NCBI GenBank assembly: GCA_963782345.1
Contig: CAWAJF010000004.1
Span: 248,001-312,000, forward strand
Reading direction: 5' to 3'
Length of the DNA stretch: 64,000 bases
Source of the DNA: DASUPK01 sp963782345
Lineage (GTDB): Bacteria; Actinomycetota; Thermoleophilia; Solirubrobacterales; 70-9
The notes below the pieces were generated by a model. It did not search any database. It worked only from the letters and a program-made list of their open reading frames with translations, and was not told the origin of the DNA. Position 1 is the stretch's first letter. Every line of letters starts with the position of its first letter. The position numbers and the translations under genes are program-made. Shown here in pieces: positions 7,482-15,398 of the stretch.

Positions 7482-9401
7482 TTAGGTCAGCTTCGCCGCC
7501 ATGCCGCGGGCGATCTTGTGGGCCGCGGCCTCGATCGTGATCATCGGGTTGACGCCCAGCGCCGTCGGCAGGATCGCGCCGTCGACGACGAAGAGGTTCT
7601 TCACGTCCCATGCCTCGCCGGTCGGATCGCAGACCGAGCTCTCGCGGGTCCCGCTCATGTGCGCGGTCCCCATCAGGTGGAACGAGCCCAGCGTCACCTG
7701 CGCGGGGCCCCAGCCGTGGTCGTCTGCGGCCTTCAGCATCTGCTCCCGGCCGCCGTTGCCCGGGTCGTAGGAGACCCAGCCCGCATGTGAGGTGTAGATC
7801 CGGCGCGCACCGCTCGCCTCCAGGATCTGGGTGAGCCCATCGAGGCCCTTGCGCATGACCGCGCGGTCGAAGTCCGAGAGGTTCCAGACCGGGGCGGGCA
7901 GGCCGTCGGGCCCGACCACGACCTCCCCGGCGTCGCGGGCGCGCTGGAGGATCCCGTAGCCGCCGGTGTAGCGGAGGCCCTGCATCAGCTCGGCGCTCTG
8001 CCCGGCGCCGCGCCAGGGAGCGAAGACCGCGAGGTCGGAGGGGTGTGCGGAGGCGTGCATGTACTTGACGCCATACCCCTCCCCCATGTCGAGGAACTCG
8101 TCGCAGAAGGTGGAGCCGAAGACGCCCGTCCACGGCAGGACCTCCTCCTCGAACATCGCCCACACCAACAGGACCGGGTGGATCATCAGGTTCTTGCCGA
8201 CGTTCGGGTTGTCGAGGCCGGAGCGGATCAGCAGCGCGGGGGTGTTGATCGCCCCGGCCGCGGCCGCCACCGCACGGGCGCGAACGGTCAGCTTGTGCCC
8301 GTCGGCCGTGGTCGCCTCGACGCCCCTCGCCTCACCCCCCTCGATCATCACCCTCTCGACCGGCGCGTTGACGACGATCCGCGCGCCCTCGTCGTAGGCG
8401 TCCTGGAGCCAGGTCTTGAAGGTGGACTGCTTGGCGCCGAGCGGGCAACCGTAGTGGCACTGCCCGCAGATCTCCTCGTCGCAGCCGACCGCGTTCCGCT
8501 GCATCACCTGGGAGTCCCAGCCGAGCTTCGCCAGGCCCTCCCGGAAGCGGACGTCGCGGAGCGAGGGCATGCTGTTCTCCGGGTTGACGTGGATTCGGTC
8601 CCAGACCACGTCGAGGCTGTCGTCGAACTCCTTCCCGGCCCACTCGTCGAGGCCGAAGCGGTCCGTCCAGTCGCGTCGAACGTGGTCGGGCGGCCGGAAG
8701 CACCAGGTGTAGTTGACGGTGGTGCCGCCGCCCAGGCAGTAGCCGGCTAGCAGGCCGATGCTCTGGTCCGGGGTAGGGACGCCGCCCCCGCCGAGGTAGA
8801 GCTTTACGTAGCCGTCGAGCTCGGCGCCGTCGAAGTCCTCCTCGCTGAGGTAGTCGCCTGCCTCGATTACGACGACATCGAGGCCCTCCTTGGCCAGCAC
8901 CCCGGCGGCCGTGCCGCCACCGGCCCCCGAGCCGACGATCACCACATCGCAGTCGAGCTCGGTGTCCTCGCTGATCTCCAGCGGCTTGATCGTCTTCGGC
9001 GGGGCGTCCTTCAGCTTCCCGTGCGGTCCCGGGTAGCCGATCGCCTCATCCACCGGGTTCGGGCCCTCGCCCTGCCAGGGCATCGAGTAGTACATGACCA
9101 TCGTCAGCTTGCGCAGGGCCTGGAAGGCGGCGCGACGTGTGACGTCCTCGGAGTCGCACCAGGAGAGCAGGGCCCGCTCGCGCTCGTCCTGGGGCAGGGA
9201 GGCGAACCCCTGGTCCCAGCCCTCGATCAGCCCGGCGAATCCGTCGCGGACGTCGGCGCTCGGGTTGGCGCCCATCGCACCGAGGATCACGTCGGGGACG
9301 TGCAGGTCGGTGGCCGACGGCAGGCCGTTCTCCCCGGGAACGAAGGTGTCGCAGATCGCGTCGAGGCTGCGGCGGCCGCCCTCGCTGAGCGTGATCGTCA
9401 C
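7482..9401 (-). CDS. GMC oxidoreductase with fused N-terminal gluconate-2-dehydrogenase-subunit-3-like domain
   Basis: 639 aa from the GTG at 9401, which has CCAGGAGGAG 11 nt upstream; the TTG at 9446 would put that ribosome site inside the gene. Residues 1-120 form a helical domain like gluconate 2-dehydrogenase subunit 3. A GMC FAD-dependent oxidoreductase follows, with VVIVGSGAGGGTAAGVLA (FAD Rossmann) near residue 155. The family segment CGQCHYGCPLGAKQST carries Cys residues in a CxxCxxxC pattern plus one more Cys five residues upstream. The C-terminal HLMGTAHMSGT holds the active-site His region, and NPMITIEAAAHKIA closes the fold. It is closest to long-chain or aryl alcohol oxidases/dehydrogenases. 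It probably acts before the aldehyde dehydrogenase at 5997. Confidence 0.88.
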   Translation of the reverse strand: MTITLSEGGRRSLDAICDTFVPGENGLPSATDLHVPDVILGAMGANPSADVRDGFAGLIEGWDQGFASLPQDERERALLSWCDSEDVTRRAAFQALRKLTMVMYYSMPWQGEGPNPVDEAIGYPGPHGKLKDAPPKTIKPLEISEDTELDCDVVIVGSGAGGGTAAGVLAKEGLDVVVIEAGDYLSEEDFDGAELDGYVKLYLGGGGVPTPDQSIGLLAGYCLGGGTTVNYTWCFRPPDHVRRDWTDRFGLDEWAGKEFDDSLDVVWDRIHVNPENSMPSLRDVRFREGLAKLGWDSQVMQRNAVGCDEEICGQCHYGCPLGAKQSTFKTWLQDAYDEGARIVVNAPVERVMIEGGEARGVEATTADGHKLTVRARAVAAAAGAINTPALLIRSGLDNPNVGKNLMIHPVLLVWAMFEEEVLPWTGVFGSTFCDEFLDMGEGYGVKYMHASAHPSDLAVFAPWRGAGQSAELMQGLRYTGGYGILQRARDAGEVVVGPDGLPAPVWNLSDFDRAVMRKGLDGLTQILEASGARRIYTSHAGWVSYDPGNGGREQMLKAADDHGWGPAQVTLGSFHLMGTAHMSGTRESSVCDPTGEAWDVKNLFVVDGAILPTALGVNPMITIEAAAHKIARGMAAKLT

Positions 9402-9445
9402 TCCAACTCTCTCCTCCTGGAAGGCCTCTCGGGCGCCCCAAGTCA

Positions 9446-9460
9446 AATTATCAGACTATT
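9446..9460. promoter_or_regulatory. Imperfect palindrome and AT-rich patch between divergent genes, possible operator/-10 region
   Basis: AATTATCAGACTATT is a 15-bp imperfect palindrome (AAT..TC.GA..ATT) in an otherwise GC-rich 118-bp gap between the GMC gene (start 9401, -) and the methyltransferase (start 9520, +). On the minus strand it contains GATAAT, a good -10 match. No convincing -35 was found. Confidence 0.3.
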
Positions 9461-9519
9461 GCCGGGCGACTGCCGAAGAACACGGTCATCCGGGGTCGCC
9501 GCTTCTCTACGCTGAGGCG

Positions 9520-10203
9520 ATGCCGCTTGATGCGGAGGGGGCACGACGCTTCTACGACCGGATCGGGCGCGGTCAGGACAGCCAGCGCTTCTACGAGGAC
9601 CCGGCCACGCACCGGCTCGCCGGCCCCGCCCGGCTAGCCGGTGCGGATCGCGTCTACGAGCTCGGGTGCGGAACCGGTCGCTACGCGGACTGGCTGCTCG
9701 GCGCGGTGCTTCGGCCCGAGGCCGTTTATCTGGGCGTCGAGATCAGCCCGGTGATGGCCCGGCTCGCCGGGGAACGGCTCGCCCGCTTCGCGCCGCGAGC
9801 GGAGGTGGTCCTGATCGATCCCCCCGGCCGGACACTGCCCGGGGAGCCGGGGTCGTTCGATCGATTCGTCGCCAACTACGTCTTCGACCTGCTCGGTACC
9901 GGCGACGCACAGGCTCTGCTGGCGGAGGCGCACCGCCTGCTCGCCCCCGACGGCCTGCTCTGTGCCGTCAGCCTGACACCCGGCCCTACGCCGATCAGCG
10001 GGCTGGTGTCCGCCGCCTGGGGCGCGATCGCCACTCGCCGGCCCGCCCTGGTCGGCGGCTGCCGCCCAATCGAGCTCACTGCCCTGCTCGATCCGTCTCG
10101 GTGGATCGTGACCCACGACGAGGTCGTGACGAGCTGGGGAGTCCCCTCGGAGGTCCTGGTCGCCAGGCGCCTCGAGCCGGCCGGGGCGGCCGACGGTCCG
10201 TGA
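9520..10203 (+). CDS. Class I SAM-dependent methyltransferase
   Basis: 227 aa from the ATG at 9520. The frame is open far upstream, but only as a shadow of the divergent GMC gene. Motif I is VYELGCGTGRYADW near residue 47, and the motif II acidic residue is in YLGVEISPVMARLA. Then come an Asp/Pro region (VVLIDPPGRTLPG) and LLAEAHRLLAPDGLL, typical of ubiE/methyltransferase-11 proteins. It would transfer a methyl group from S-adenosylmethionine to an unknown acceptor. It stands alone, convergent with the LigK-type aldolase gene. Confidence 0.85.
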   Translation: MPLDAEGARRFYDRIGRGQDSQRFYEDPATHRLAGPARLAGADRVYELGCGTGRYADWLLGAVLRPEAVYLGVEISPVMARLAGERLARFAPRAEVVLIDPPGRTLPGEPGSFDRFVANYVFDLLGTGDAQALLAEAHRLLAPDGLLCAVSLTPGPTPISGLVSAAWGAIATRRPALVGGCRPIELTALLDPSRWIVTHDEVVTSWGVPSEVLVARRLEPAGAADGP

Positions 10204-10210
10204 TTCGCGA

Positions 10211-10858
10211 TCAGCTCCCCTCGACCAGGTCGCGCAGCCCGTCCAGGTCGTAGGAGAGCTCGCCGGCCTGGAGCTTGGCGCGCTTGACCCGCTCGCGCTC
10301 CGCCCGCTGACGCGAGGCCTCGAGCACCTCGTCCACCCTGTCCTGGCCTACCACGGCGACCCCGTCCTCGTCGAGGACGAGGACATCGCCAGGGACGATC
10401 GCCGCCCCGCCCACCTCGACCTGCTCGTCCAGCGCTCCGATCTCCTCCTTGACGGCGCCGCGAACCCGCACCCAGCGCGCCCAGATCGGCAGGCCGAGCT
10501 CGCGCAGGTCCTCGACGTCGCGGACCGAGGCATCGACCAGGATCGCGGCGGCTCCCCTTCCCTTCGCCTGGGTCGCGAGCAGGTCTCCGACCAGCGCGAC
10601 CGGGGAGGGCTCCGGCATCGTCAGAACCAGGACCTCTCCCGGCTGCAGTCGGTCCATCGCCGCGTGGACCATCAGGTTGTCGCCCTGGGCGCAGCGGGCG
10701 ATCCGGGCCGGCCCGGCGGCCCGCGAGCCGGGGATCACCTGGACAAGGTCGAGGTCGACCATCCCCATCCGACCGGCGGCCTCGTATACCGTGGCCGTGC
10801 CCAGCTTCGCCAGCTCCTCGCAGACCGAGGGGTCGTGCCCGGCGCCCCCGCCGCTCAC
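10211..10858 (-). CDS. ligK: RraA-fold class II aldolase, 4-carboxy-4-hydroxy-2-oxoadipate aldolase type
   Basis: 215 aa. This RraA-like fold serves in aromatic catabolism as the LigK/GalC/ProA aldolase, which splits 4-carboxy-4-hydroxy-2-oxoadipate into pyruvate and oxaloacetate (and 4-hydroxy-4-methyl-2-oxoglutarate into two pyruvates). The substrate/metal loop is GDNLMVHAA, followed by the diagnostic Arg-Asp pair in VDASVRDVEDL. The C-terminal tail YDLDGLRDLVE is typical of the aldolases rather than the RNase E regulator. It is the last gene of the long minus-strand unit; its start overlaps the GalB-type gene by 4 nt. It is the terminal step of a protocatechuate 4,5-cleavage or gallate pathway. 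Confidence 0.85.
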   Translation of the reverse strand: MSGGGAGHDPSVCEELAKLGTATVYEAAGRMGMVDLDLVQVIPGSRAAGPARIARCAQGDNLMVHAAMDRLQPGEVLVLTMPEPSPVALVGDLLATQAKGRGAAAILVDASVRDVEDLRELGLPIWARWVRVRGAVKEEIGALDEQVEVGGAAIVPGDVLVLDEDGVAVVGQDRVDEVLEASRQRAERERVKRAKLQAGELSYDLDGLRDLVEGS

Positions 10859-11568
10859 AGCTCTCGCTTCACGTCCGGGACCACACGCATGAACGCCTCC
10901 GCCTGGCGGATCTCGGAGTCGCCGGAGACCCGGCGGGCGTGGTTGCCGCGTTGCTCGGCTCGCTGGGCGTAGTAGGTCTGCAGGTACTCCTGCGATTTCA
11001 TCTCGGCCATCGCCTGCCTCTTCTTCTCGAAGACCGGGGTGATGTCCAGGAAGACGCTCGGGGTGAAGTTGCAGAGCTCGGGCTGGTGTGGCTCGAAGAG
11101 GAAGAACTGCGGCGGCCTGATGGTCGGGAAGGCGCTCGCCACCCCGGCGCCGGCGGCAAGCGCGCGGGCCCGCTCGACGGCGTGGAAGGCCGCCGGGTGG
11201 TCGGGGTTGAAGGGATCGCGGTCGGTGTGCGTGATGAGCACGTCGGGCGCGAGCTCGCGGATCGAGTCGACCAGCCGGGTGAGGCCCTCGCCGACGACCT
11301 CCAGCGGGTAGTCGCCCAGGTCGAGGCAGGTGAAGTCCGCCCCGAGCGCCTCCGCGGCGGCCTCGGCCTCGGCGCGGCGGACCTTCTTCACGTTCTCGAT
11401 CGTCTGGCCCTCCTCCTTCCAGAGCGCACCCGACTCGCCCTTCTCGCCGTAGGAGAGGGCGATCACGTGAGCGCTGCCGCCACCCGCCGCCGCGAGGGCG
11501 AGGGCGCCGCCGGCGCGCCAGACGAAGTCCGCGGCGTGGGCCCCGATTGCGAGGACGTTCCTGCTCAC
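10855..11568 (-). CDS. galB: PIG-L/LmbE-family 4-oxalomesaconate hydratase (GalB type)
   Basis: 237 aa from the GTG at 11568, which overlaps the upstream stop by 4 nt (GTGA); the longer open frame upstream is a shadow. The N-terminus VLAIGAHAADFVWRAGG is the zinc-binding AHxxD-type motif in the form seen in GalB. THTDRDPFNPDH and the C-terminal GNHAR follow. GalB hydrates 4-oxalomesaconate to 4-carboxy-4-hydroxy-2-oxoadipate, the substrate of the adjacent LigK-type aldolase, so the pair forms the lower end of a meta-cleavage route. Generic PIG-L deacetylase activity is the alternative, but the partner gene argues against it. Confidence 0.82.
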   Translation of the reverse strand: MSRNVLAIGAHAADFVWRAGGALALAAAGGGSAHVIALSYGEKGESGALWKEEGQTIENVKKVRRAEAEAAAEALGADFTCLDLGDYPLEVVGEGLTRLVDSIRELAPDVLITHTDRDPFNPDHPAAFHAVERARALAAGAGVASAFPTIRPPQFFLFEPHQPELCNFTPSVFLDITPVFEKKRQAMAEMKSQEYLQTYYAQRAEQRGNHARRVSGDSEIRQAEAFMRVVPDVKREL

Positions 11569-12504
11569 GAGGCCTCCACTCCGGCCAGCAGCCGGGTGTT
11601 CTCGACCGCCATCGTGCGCACCTCGTCCTCGCTGAAGCCGGCGCCGAGCAGCTTCTCGGCCATCAACGGGAGCCCGTCCTCGACCGGCGGGTTCTTGACC
11701 TGACCGAGGTCGCTGGAGAGCACGGTGCGCTCGGGCCCGACGGCCCGGGTGCCGTCGAGCCACTGCTCCCAGCTGCACTTGCCCGTGTGGGGCGTCGTGA
11801 AGCAGCGCTCGATCATCGCGCCCTTGCGCGCCAGCTCGACCTGGTCATCGATCGAGATCGCCTGCCCCGGATAGTCGGGGTGAGTGAGGACCACGTTCTC
11901 GACCCCCTCGGCGAGCGCGGCGTCGACGACGGTGAGCGCATCGGCGGCCGAGATATGGCCGGTGCTGAGCACCATCCCGTGCTCGGCGGCGAGCGCCATC
12001 ACGTCCCGGGTCTCCGGGAGCACCTTCCGGTCGGCGTCGAGGACCGCCACCGGCTCGGCCCCGATGCCCTTCTCCCGGAGCTCGAACTCGAGCTTCGACC
12101 AGACGGGGAGCTTCGTCTCCGGGCCAGCGGCCGCAAGGTGCGCGCGCTCGTTCTCGGAGTCCACGGTCGGCAGCCAGACCTTGCGCGCTCCCTCCCGCGC
12201 CGCGATCTCGACGGCGACGGGGTTGACTCCCCCCACCGCCCGGTTGAGCACGATCGCCCCGAGCACGTGGACGCCCGAGCACGGCCTCGCGCACCACCGC
12301 CGCCCGCTCGGCGGTCGAGTTGTAGTGGGACTTCAGGCAGAAGCCGGCCAGCCCGAGCTCGGCGAAACGGTGCGCCAGGCCGATGTCGTCGATCCGGCGC
12401 TCGACCACGTCGGGGGAGATGTGGACGTGGAGGTCGAAGGCGCCGCGGACCAGATCCCGCGCGGCGTCCGTGGGAGCCTCGGTGGCCTGGCCGGTCGCGC
12501 TCAC
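11565..12504 (-). pseudogene. Amidohydrolase-like (DUF6282-type) gene, interrupted by a +1 frameshift
   Basis: The N-terminal half (from the ATG at 12504) reads FDLHVHISPDVVERRIDD then GFCLKSHYNSTAERAAV, a metal-dependent-hydrolase start (HxH). The C-terminal half is in another frame (11565 to about 12266) and begins VLGAIVLNRAVGGVNP; it includes STGHISAADAL, NVVLTHPDYPG and a final SSDLGQ. The two join near 12265-12275, where GTGCTCGGGC seems to have one base too many. With one base removed the protein would be about 312 aa and look normal. It is either a recent break or a sequencing error. The start overlaps the dioxygenase gene by 4 nt and the end overlaps galB by 4 nt, so the operon spacing is intact. 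By position it could fill the hydrolase step of the meta route (inference). Confidence 0.75.
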
Positions 12505-13463
12505 GCCTTCGCCGGCTCCTCGATCACCGGCGTGCCGTAGGTGTGGAAGCTCTCGACCGTCTTCACGCCCCAGGCCTGGCCCTTGGCGCGCTCGGCCTCG
12601 TTCCAGACCGTGGCCTCGGGATCGGGGTCGAAGACGAGGTAGCCGCCGGTAGTCACCTCGATCCGGTTGCCGCCGGGCTCGAAGCCGTAGAGGAAGAAGC
12701 CCTGGGCGACCGCGTGCTTGGAGGGCGCCGCCTCGATGTGGATGTCGTTGTCGAGGAAGAGATCGGCCGCCCGCAGGACCTCCTCGCGAGTGTCGACCCA
12801 GAAGGCGAGGTGATGCAGCCGCCCGCGCGCGCCGAAGGCGTCGCGGACGTAGATCAGCTCGTGGGCGGCGATCGAGAGGCTCAACCAGGCCCCGGACTCG
12901 CTGCCGTCGTCGAGCTGGATCCGCTCATACAGCCGGTAGCCGAGGACCTGCTCGGCGAAGTCGCGGTTCGCTCGGACGTCCTCGGCCAGCAGGTTGACGT
13001 GATCGAGCCGCTTGATCGCGGCGCCGCGGCCGGTGTAGCGCTGGGGCTGGTTCTTGAGCGAGGGACGGAGATGCTCCGGCGGCGAGTAGCGCTCGGCCTC
13101 GTAGAAGACCTCCATCGGGTGGCCGTCGGGATCGGTGAAGCGGTAGGCGGGGCCGTGGCCGATGTCGCCGTCCACCCAGCCGACGCCGCGGCCGGCGGCC
13201 TCGATCGCCGCCACCCGGCTGTCCAGCGCCTCGGGGCTCCAGGCTCGGAGCGCCATGTGTCCGAGGCCGGCCCGCTCGGACTCGGTCAGCTTCAGCGAAT
13301 AGCGCAGGTAGTCGCCCCAGCCGCGCAGGTAGACCGACTGGCCCTCGCGCGCCTCCTCCTCCATCCCGAGGACCTGGGTGAAGAACTCCAGCGAGCGCTG
13401 CGGGTCCGGCGTCAGCAGCTCGGCGTGGCCGATGTGGGCGATGTCTCCGAGCGGCTTGCTCAC
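12501..13463 (-). CDS. Type I (VOC-fold) extradiol ring-cleavage dioxygenase, catechol 2,3-dioxygenase-like
   Basis: 320 aa from the GTG at 13463 (GTGA overlap with the upstream gene). Two VOC domains: residues ~8-130 (IGHAELLTPDPQRS) and ~150-290. The catalytic C-terminal half shows the three non-haem Fe(II) ligands in order: His in IKRLDHVNLLAEDV, His in GRLHHLAFWV, and Glu in GGNRIEVTTGGY. The enzyme opens a catechol-type ring next to one hydroxyl, using O2. Length and ligand order match metapyrocatechase or 2,3-dihydroxyaryl dioxygenases. Its ring substrate is unknown; protocatechuate- or gallate-type compounds are suggested by the GalB/LigK genes downstream. Confidence 0.85.
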   Translation of the reverse strand: MSKPLGDIAHIGHAELLTPDPQRSLEFFTQVLGMEEEAREGQSVYLRGWGDYLRYSLKLTESERAGLGHMALRAWSPEALDSRVAAIEAAGRGVGWVDGDIGHGPAYRFTDPDGHPMEVFYEAERYSPPEHLRPSLKNQPQRYTGRGAAIKRLDHVNLLAEDVRANRDFAEQVLGYRLYERIQLDDGSESGAWLSLSIAAHELIYVRDAFGARGRLHHLAFWVDTREEVLRAADLFLDNDIHIEAAPSKHAVAQGFFLYGFEPGGNRIEVTTGGYLVFDPDPEATVWNEAERAKGQAWGVKTVESFHTYGTPVIEEPAKA

Positions 13464-14254
13464 CGCGCCGCCCCCGCCTCGGACTCCCTCGCCAGCGAGC
13501 GCAACCAGGCCTCGCTCGCGGACGCGATCCGCGGCTCCACCCCCGCGTCCTCGAGCATCCCGACGGCCGCGGCCATCTCGTCGACCCGCCGCGCGGCGTG
13601 CAGCCGGCTGCCCTCGATCAGGCGCTGGAGCAGCGCGGCGTCGGCGTTCTCGAGCGTCCGCTCCAGATCCGCGTAGAGCCACTCCTCGAATCCGAGCTGC
13701 TCCGCCACCGCCAGGGACTCGCCGATCGCCGCGGCCAGCCCCTTGGCGAAGACGCTCCGGGCGAGCTTGCGGGCGGCGGCTTCGCCGGGCTCCGGGCTGA
13801 CGACGGTCACCGGCATCCCGAGCGGACCCAGGGCCGCGGCGAACGACTCGGCGCCGCTGCCCGACACCAGGGACGCGGTCCGCAGCCCGTTCCCCGGGAC
13901 CGGGCCGATCAGGGCGACATCGGCGAAGCGGGCGCCGGAATCGCCGATCACCTCGGCGAGCTCGCGCTTCAGGGCGGGGGCTGTCGTGTTGAGGTCCGCG
14001 AAGACCTGGCCGTCGTGCAGCGCGGGGGCGACGGACCGCGCCGCTTCCAGGGCGACGGCCGCGGCGTTGGCGCTGATGACGATGTCGGCTCCGGCCGCGG
14101 CATCCGGCGCGTCCTTGGCCTGTTCGACGCCCTCCGGCCCCGAAGCGACCGGATCCCAGCCGCGGACCGAGGCGCCGGCCGCGATCAGGTCGGCGGCGAT
14201 CGCGGATCCGGCCTCACCGAGGCCGACCATCCCGATCGCCGGTGCGTCGCTCAC
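13460..14254 (-). CDS. NAD(P)-dependent dehydrogenase, 6-phosphogluconate-dehydrogenase-like with DUF1932-type C-terminus
   Basis: 264 aa. The N-terminal Rossmann motif is IGMVGLGEAGSAIA at residue 7, followed by VFADLNTTAP and ADVALIGPVPG, where beta-hydroxyacid dehydrogenases hold their substrate loop. The catalytic Lys is probably in ARKLARSVFAKGLAA. The C-terminal helical part resembles DUF1932. It overlaps both neighbours by 4 nt and lies directly upstream of the extradiol dioxygenase. It could oxidise a ring-cleavage semialdehyde or hemiacetal, the job LigC does in the protocatechuate 4,5-pathway, although LigC is of another family. Function is inferred only from position. Confidence 0.8.
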   Translation of the reverse strand: MSDAPAIGMVGLGEAGSAIAADLIAAGASVRGWDPVASGPEGVEQAKDAPDAAAGADIVISANAAAVALEAARSVAPALHDGQVFADLNTTAPALKRELAEVIGDSGARFADVALIGPVPGNGLRTASLVSGSGAESFAAALGPLGMPVTVVSPEPGEAAARKLARSVFAKGLAAAIGESLAVAEQLGFEEWLYADLERTLENADAALLQRLIEGSRLHAARRVDEMAAAVGMLEDAGVEPRIASASEAWLRSLARESEAGAAR

Positions 14255-14625
14255 TCGCCGTCCTCCCTCAGGACTTCGTCGGCGACGGCGAATGCTCGGT
14301 TCGCGGCCGGAACGCCGCAGTAGATCGCGGACTGGAGCAGAACCTCCTTGATCTCATCGTCGGTGAGGCCGTTGCGGCGAGCCGCTCGCACGTGCATCGC
14401 CAGCTCCTCGAAGTGCCCGCGCGCGACCAGCGCGGTCAGGGTGATGGCGCTGCGGGTGCGGCGGTCGAGGCCCGGCCGGGTCCAGATCTCGCCCCAGGCG
14501 TAGCGCGTGATCAGGTCCTGGAAGTCCTCGGTGAACTCGGTCGTCCGCTCGATCGCGCTGTCGACGTGCTCGTCGCCGAGCACCTCCCGGCGGACCTCCA
14601 TGCCGCGATCGTGCTCATCGGTCAT
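14251..14625 (-). CDS. pcaC: 4-carboxymuconolactone decarboxylase
   Basis: 124 aa from the ATG at 14625 (ATGA overlap with pcaD); the longer frame upstream is a shadow. A typical PcaC: RREVLGDEHVDSAIE at the start, then DLITRYAWGEIWTRPG and RSAITLTALVARGHFEEL, and near the end EVLLQSAIYCGVPAANRAF. It decarboxylates 4-carboxymuconolactone to 3-oxoadipate enol-lactone in the protocatechuate branch of the beta-ketoadipate pathway. It is a separate protein, not the PcaL fusion (PcaC+PcaD) found in some actinobacteria. Confidence 0.95.
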   Translation of the reverse strand: MTDEHDRGMEVRREVLGDEHVDSAIERTTEFTEDFQDLITRYAWGEIWTRPGLDRRTRSAITLTALVARGHFEELAMHVRAARRNGLTDDEIKEVLLQSAIYCGVPAANRAFAVADEVLREDGE

Positions 14626-15398
14626 CTCGGGACCCCCGCTCCGAGCAGCTGCTCCAGCTCCCGGGTCACCGCGCCGGCCTGCTCGACGGCGGCGAGATGG
14701 CGCGCCTCGGGCAGGATCACGAGCCGGGAGCGCTCGATCTCCTCGGCCATTGCGGCGGCGCGCTCCGGGGTCCCGACCGTGTCGTCCTCGCCGGTGATCA
14801 CGAGCGTCGGCGCCGGGATCGCGTCGAGCTGACCGCGCATGTCGAACTCGGCGAGGGCCTCGCAACAGCCGGCGTAGCCCTCGCGATCCGTCTCGAGGAA
14901 CGACGCTCGGATCCGCTCCACGACCTCAGGCCCGTGCTCCCGGAAGGCGGGGGTGAACCAGCGCTCGATCGTCGCGTCGACGACGGACTCCATCCCCTCT
15001 GCCCGGACCTGGGCGGCGCGCTCCACCCACATCTCGGCGGGGGGCAGCTGCATCGCGGTGCAGCAGATCGCCAGGCGCTCGATCCGCTCGGGCGCGTTGA
15101 CCCCGAGCCACATGGCGACCATGCCCCCGATCGACAGTCCGCAGAAGGAGATCCGCTCGAGCTCGAGCCGGTCGAGCAGCGCGATCACGTCGCCCGCCAA
15201 TTCCCCCACGGTGTAGGGCCCCGGCGTCGCGGGCGTCCCGCCATGGCCACGCGTCCCGTAGCGCAGGACCCGGAAGCGGTCGGAGAGCGCCACCGCCTGG
15301 GCATCCCACATCAGGCCGGTGGTGCCGAGCGAGTTGGAGAAGACGACCACCGGCGCGTCATCGGGACCTTCCAGGGTGTGGGCGACCTCGACGCTCAC
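14622..15398 (-). CDS. pcaD: 3-oxoadipate enol-lactonase
   Basis: 258 aa alpha/beta hydrolase. The nucleophile is the Ser of FCGLSIGGMVAMW (about residue 92). The acid Asp is in ITGEDDTVGTP and the His in PEARHLAAVE. The oxyanion region is VVFSNSLGTTGLMW, the form found in 3-oxoadipate enol-lactonases. It hydrolyses 3-oxoadipate enol-lactone to 3-oxoadipate. It overlaps pcaB by 4 nt upstream and pcaC by 4 nt downstream, so the order pcaB-D-C follows the metabolic sequence closely. Confidence 0.94.
   Translation of the reverse strand: MSVEVAHTLEGPDDAPVVVFSNSLGTTGLMWDAQAVALSDRFRVLRYGTRGHGGTPATPGPYTVGELAGDVIALLDRLELERISFCGLSIGGMVAMWLGVNAPERIERLAICCTAMQLPPAEMWVERAAQVRAEGMESVVDATIERWFTPAFREHGPEVVERIRASFLETDREGYAGCCEALAEFDMRGQLDAIPAPTLVITGEDDTVGTPERAAAMAEEIERSRLVILPEARHLAAVEQAGAVTRELEQLLGAGVPR

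Noticed and set aside
11550..12510. Two independent short genes instead of a frameshifted amidohydrolase
   Set aside because: The N- and C-terminal parts join into one recognisable fold at a single-base offset, and both ends overlap neighbours by exactly 4 nt.
11547..13676. Very long open frame (709 codons) on the plus strand across the meta-cleavage genes
   Set aside because: It is antisense to four recognisable minus-strand genes, is full of low-complexity Arg/Gly/Val/Leu protein, and is caused by the high GC. No domain is visible.
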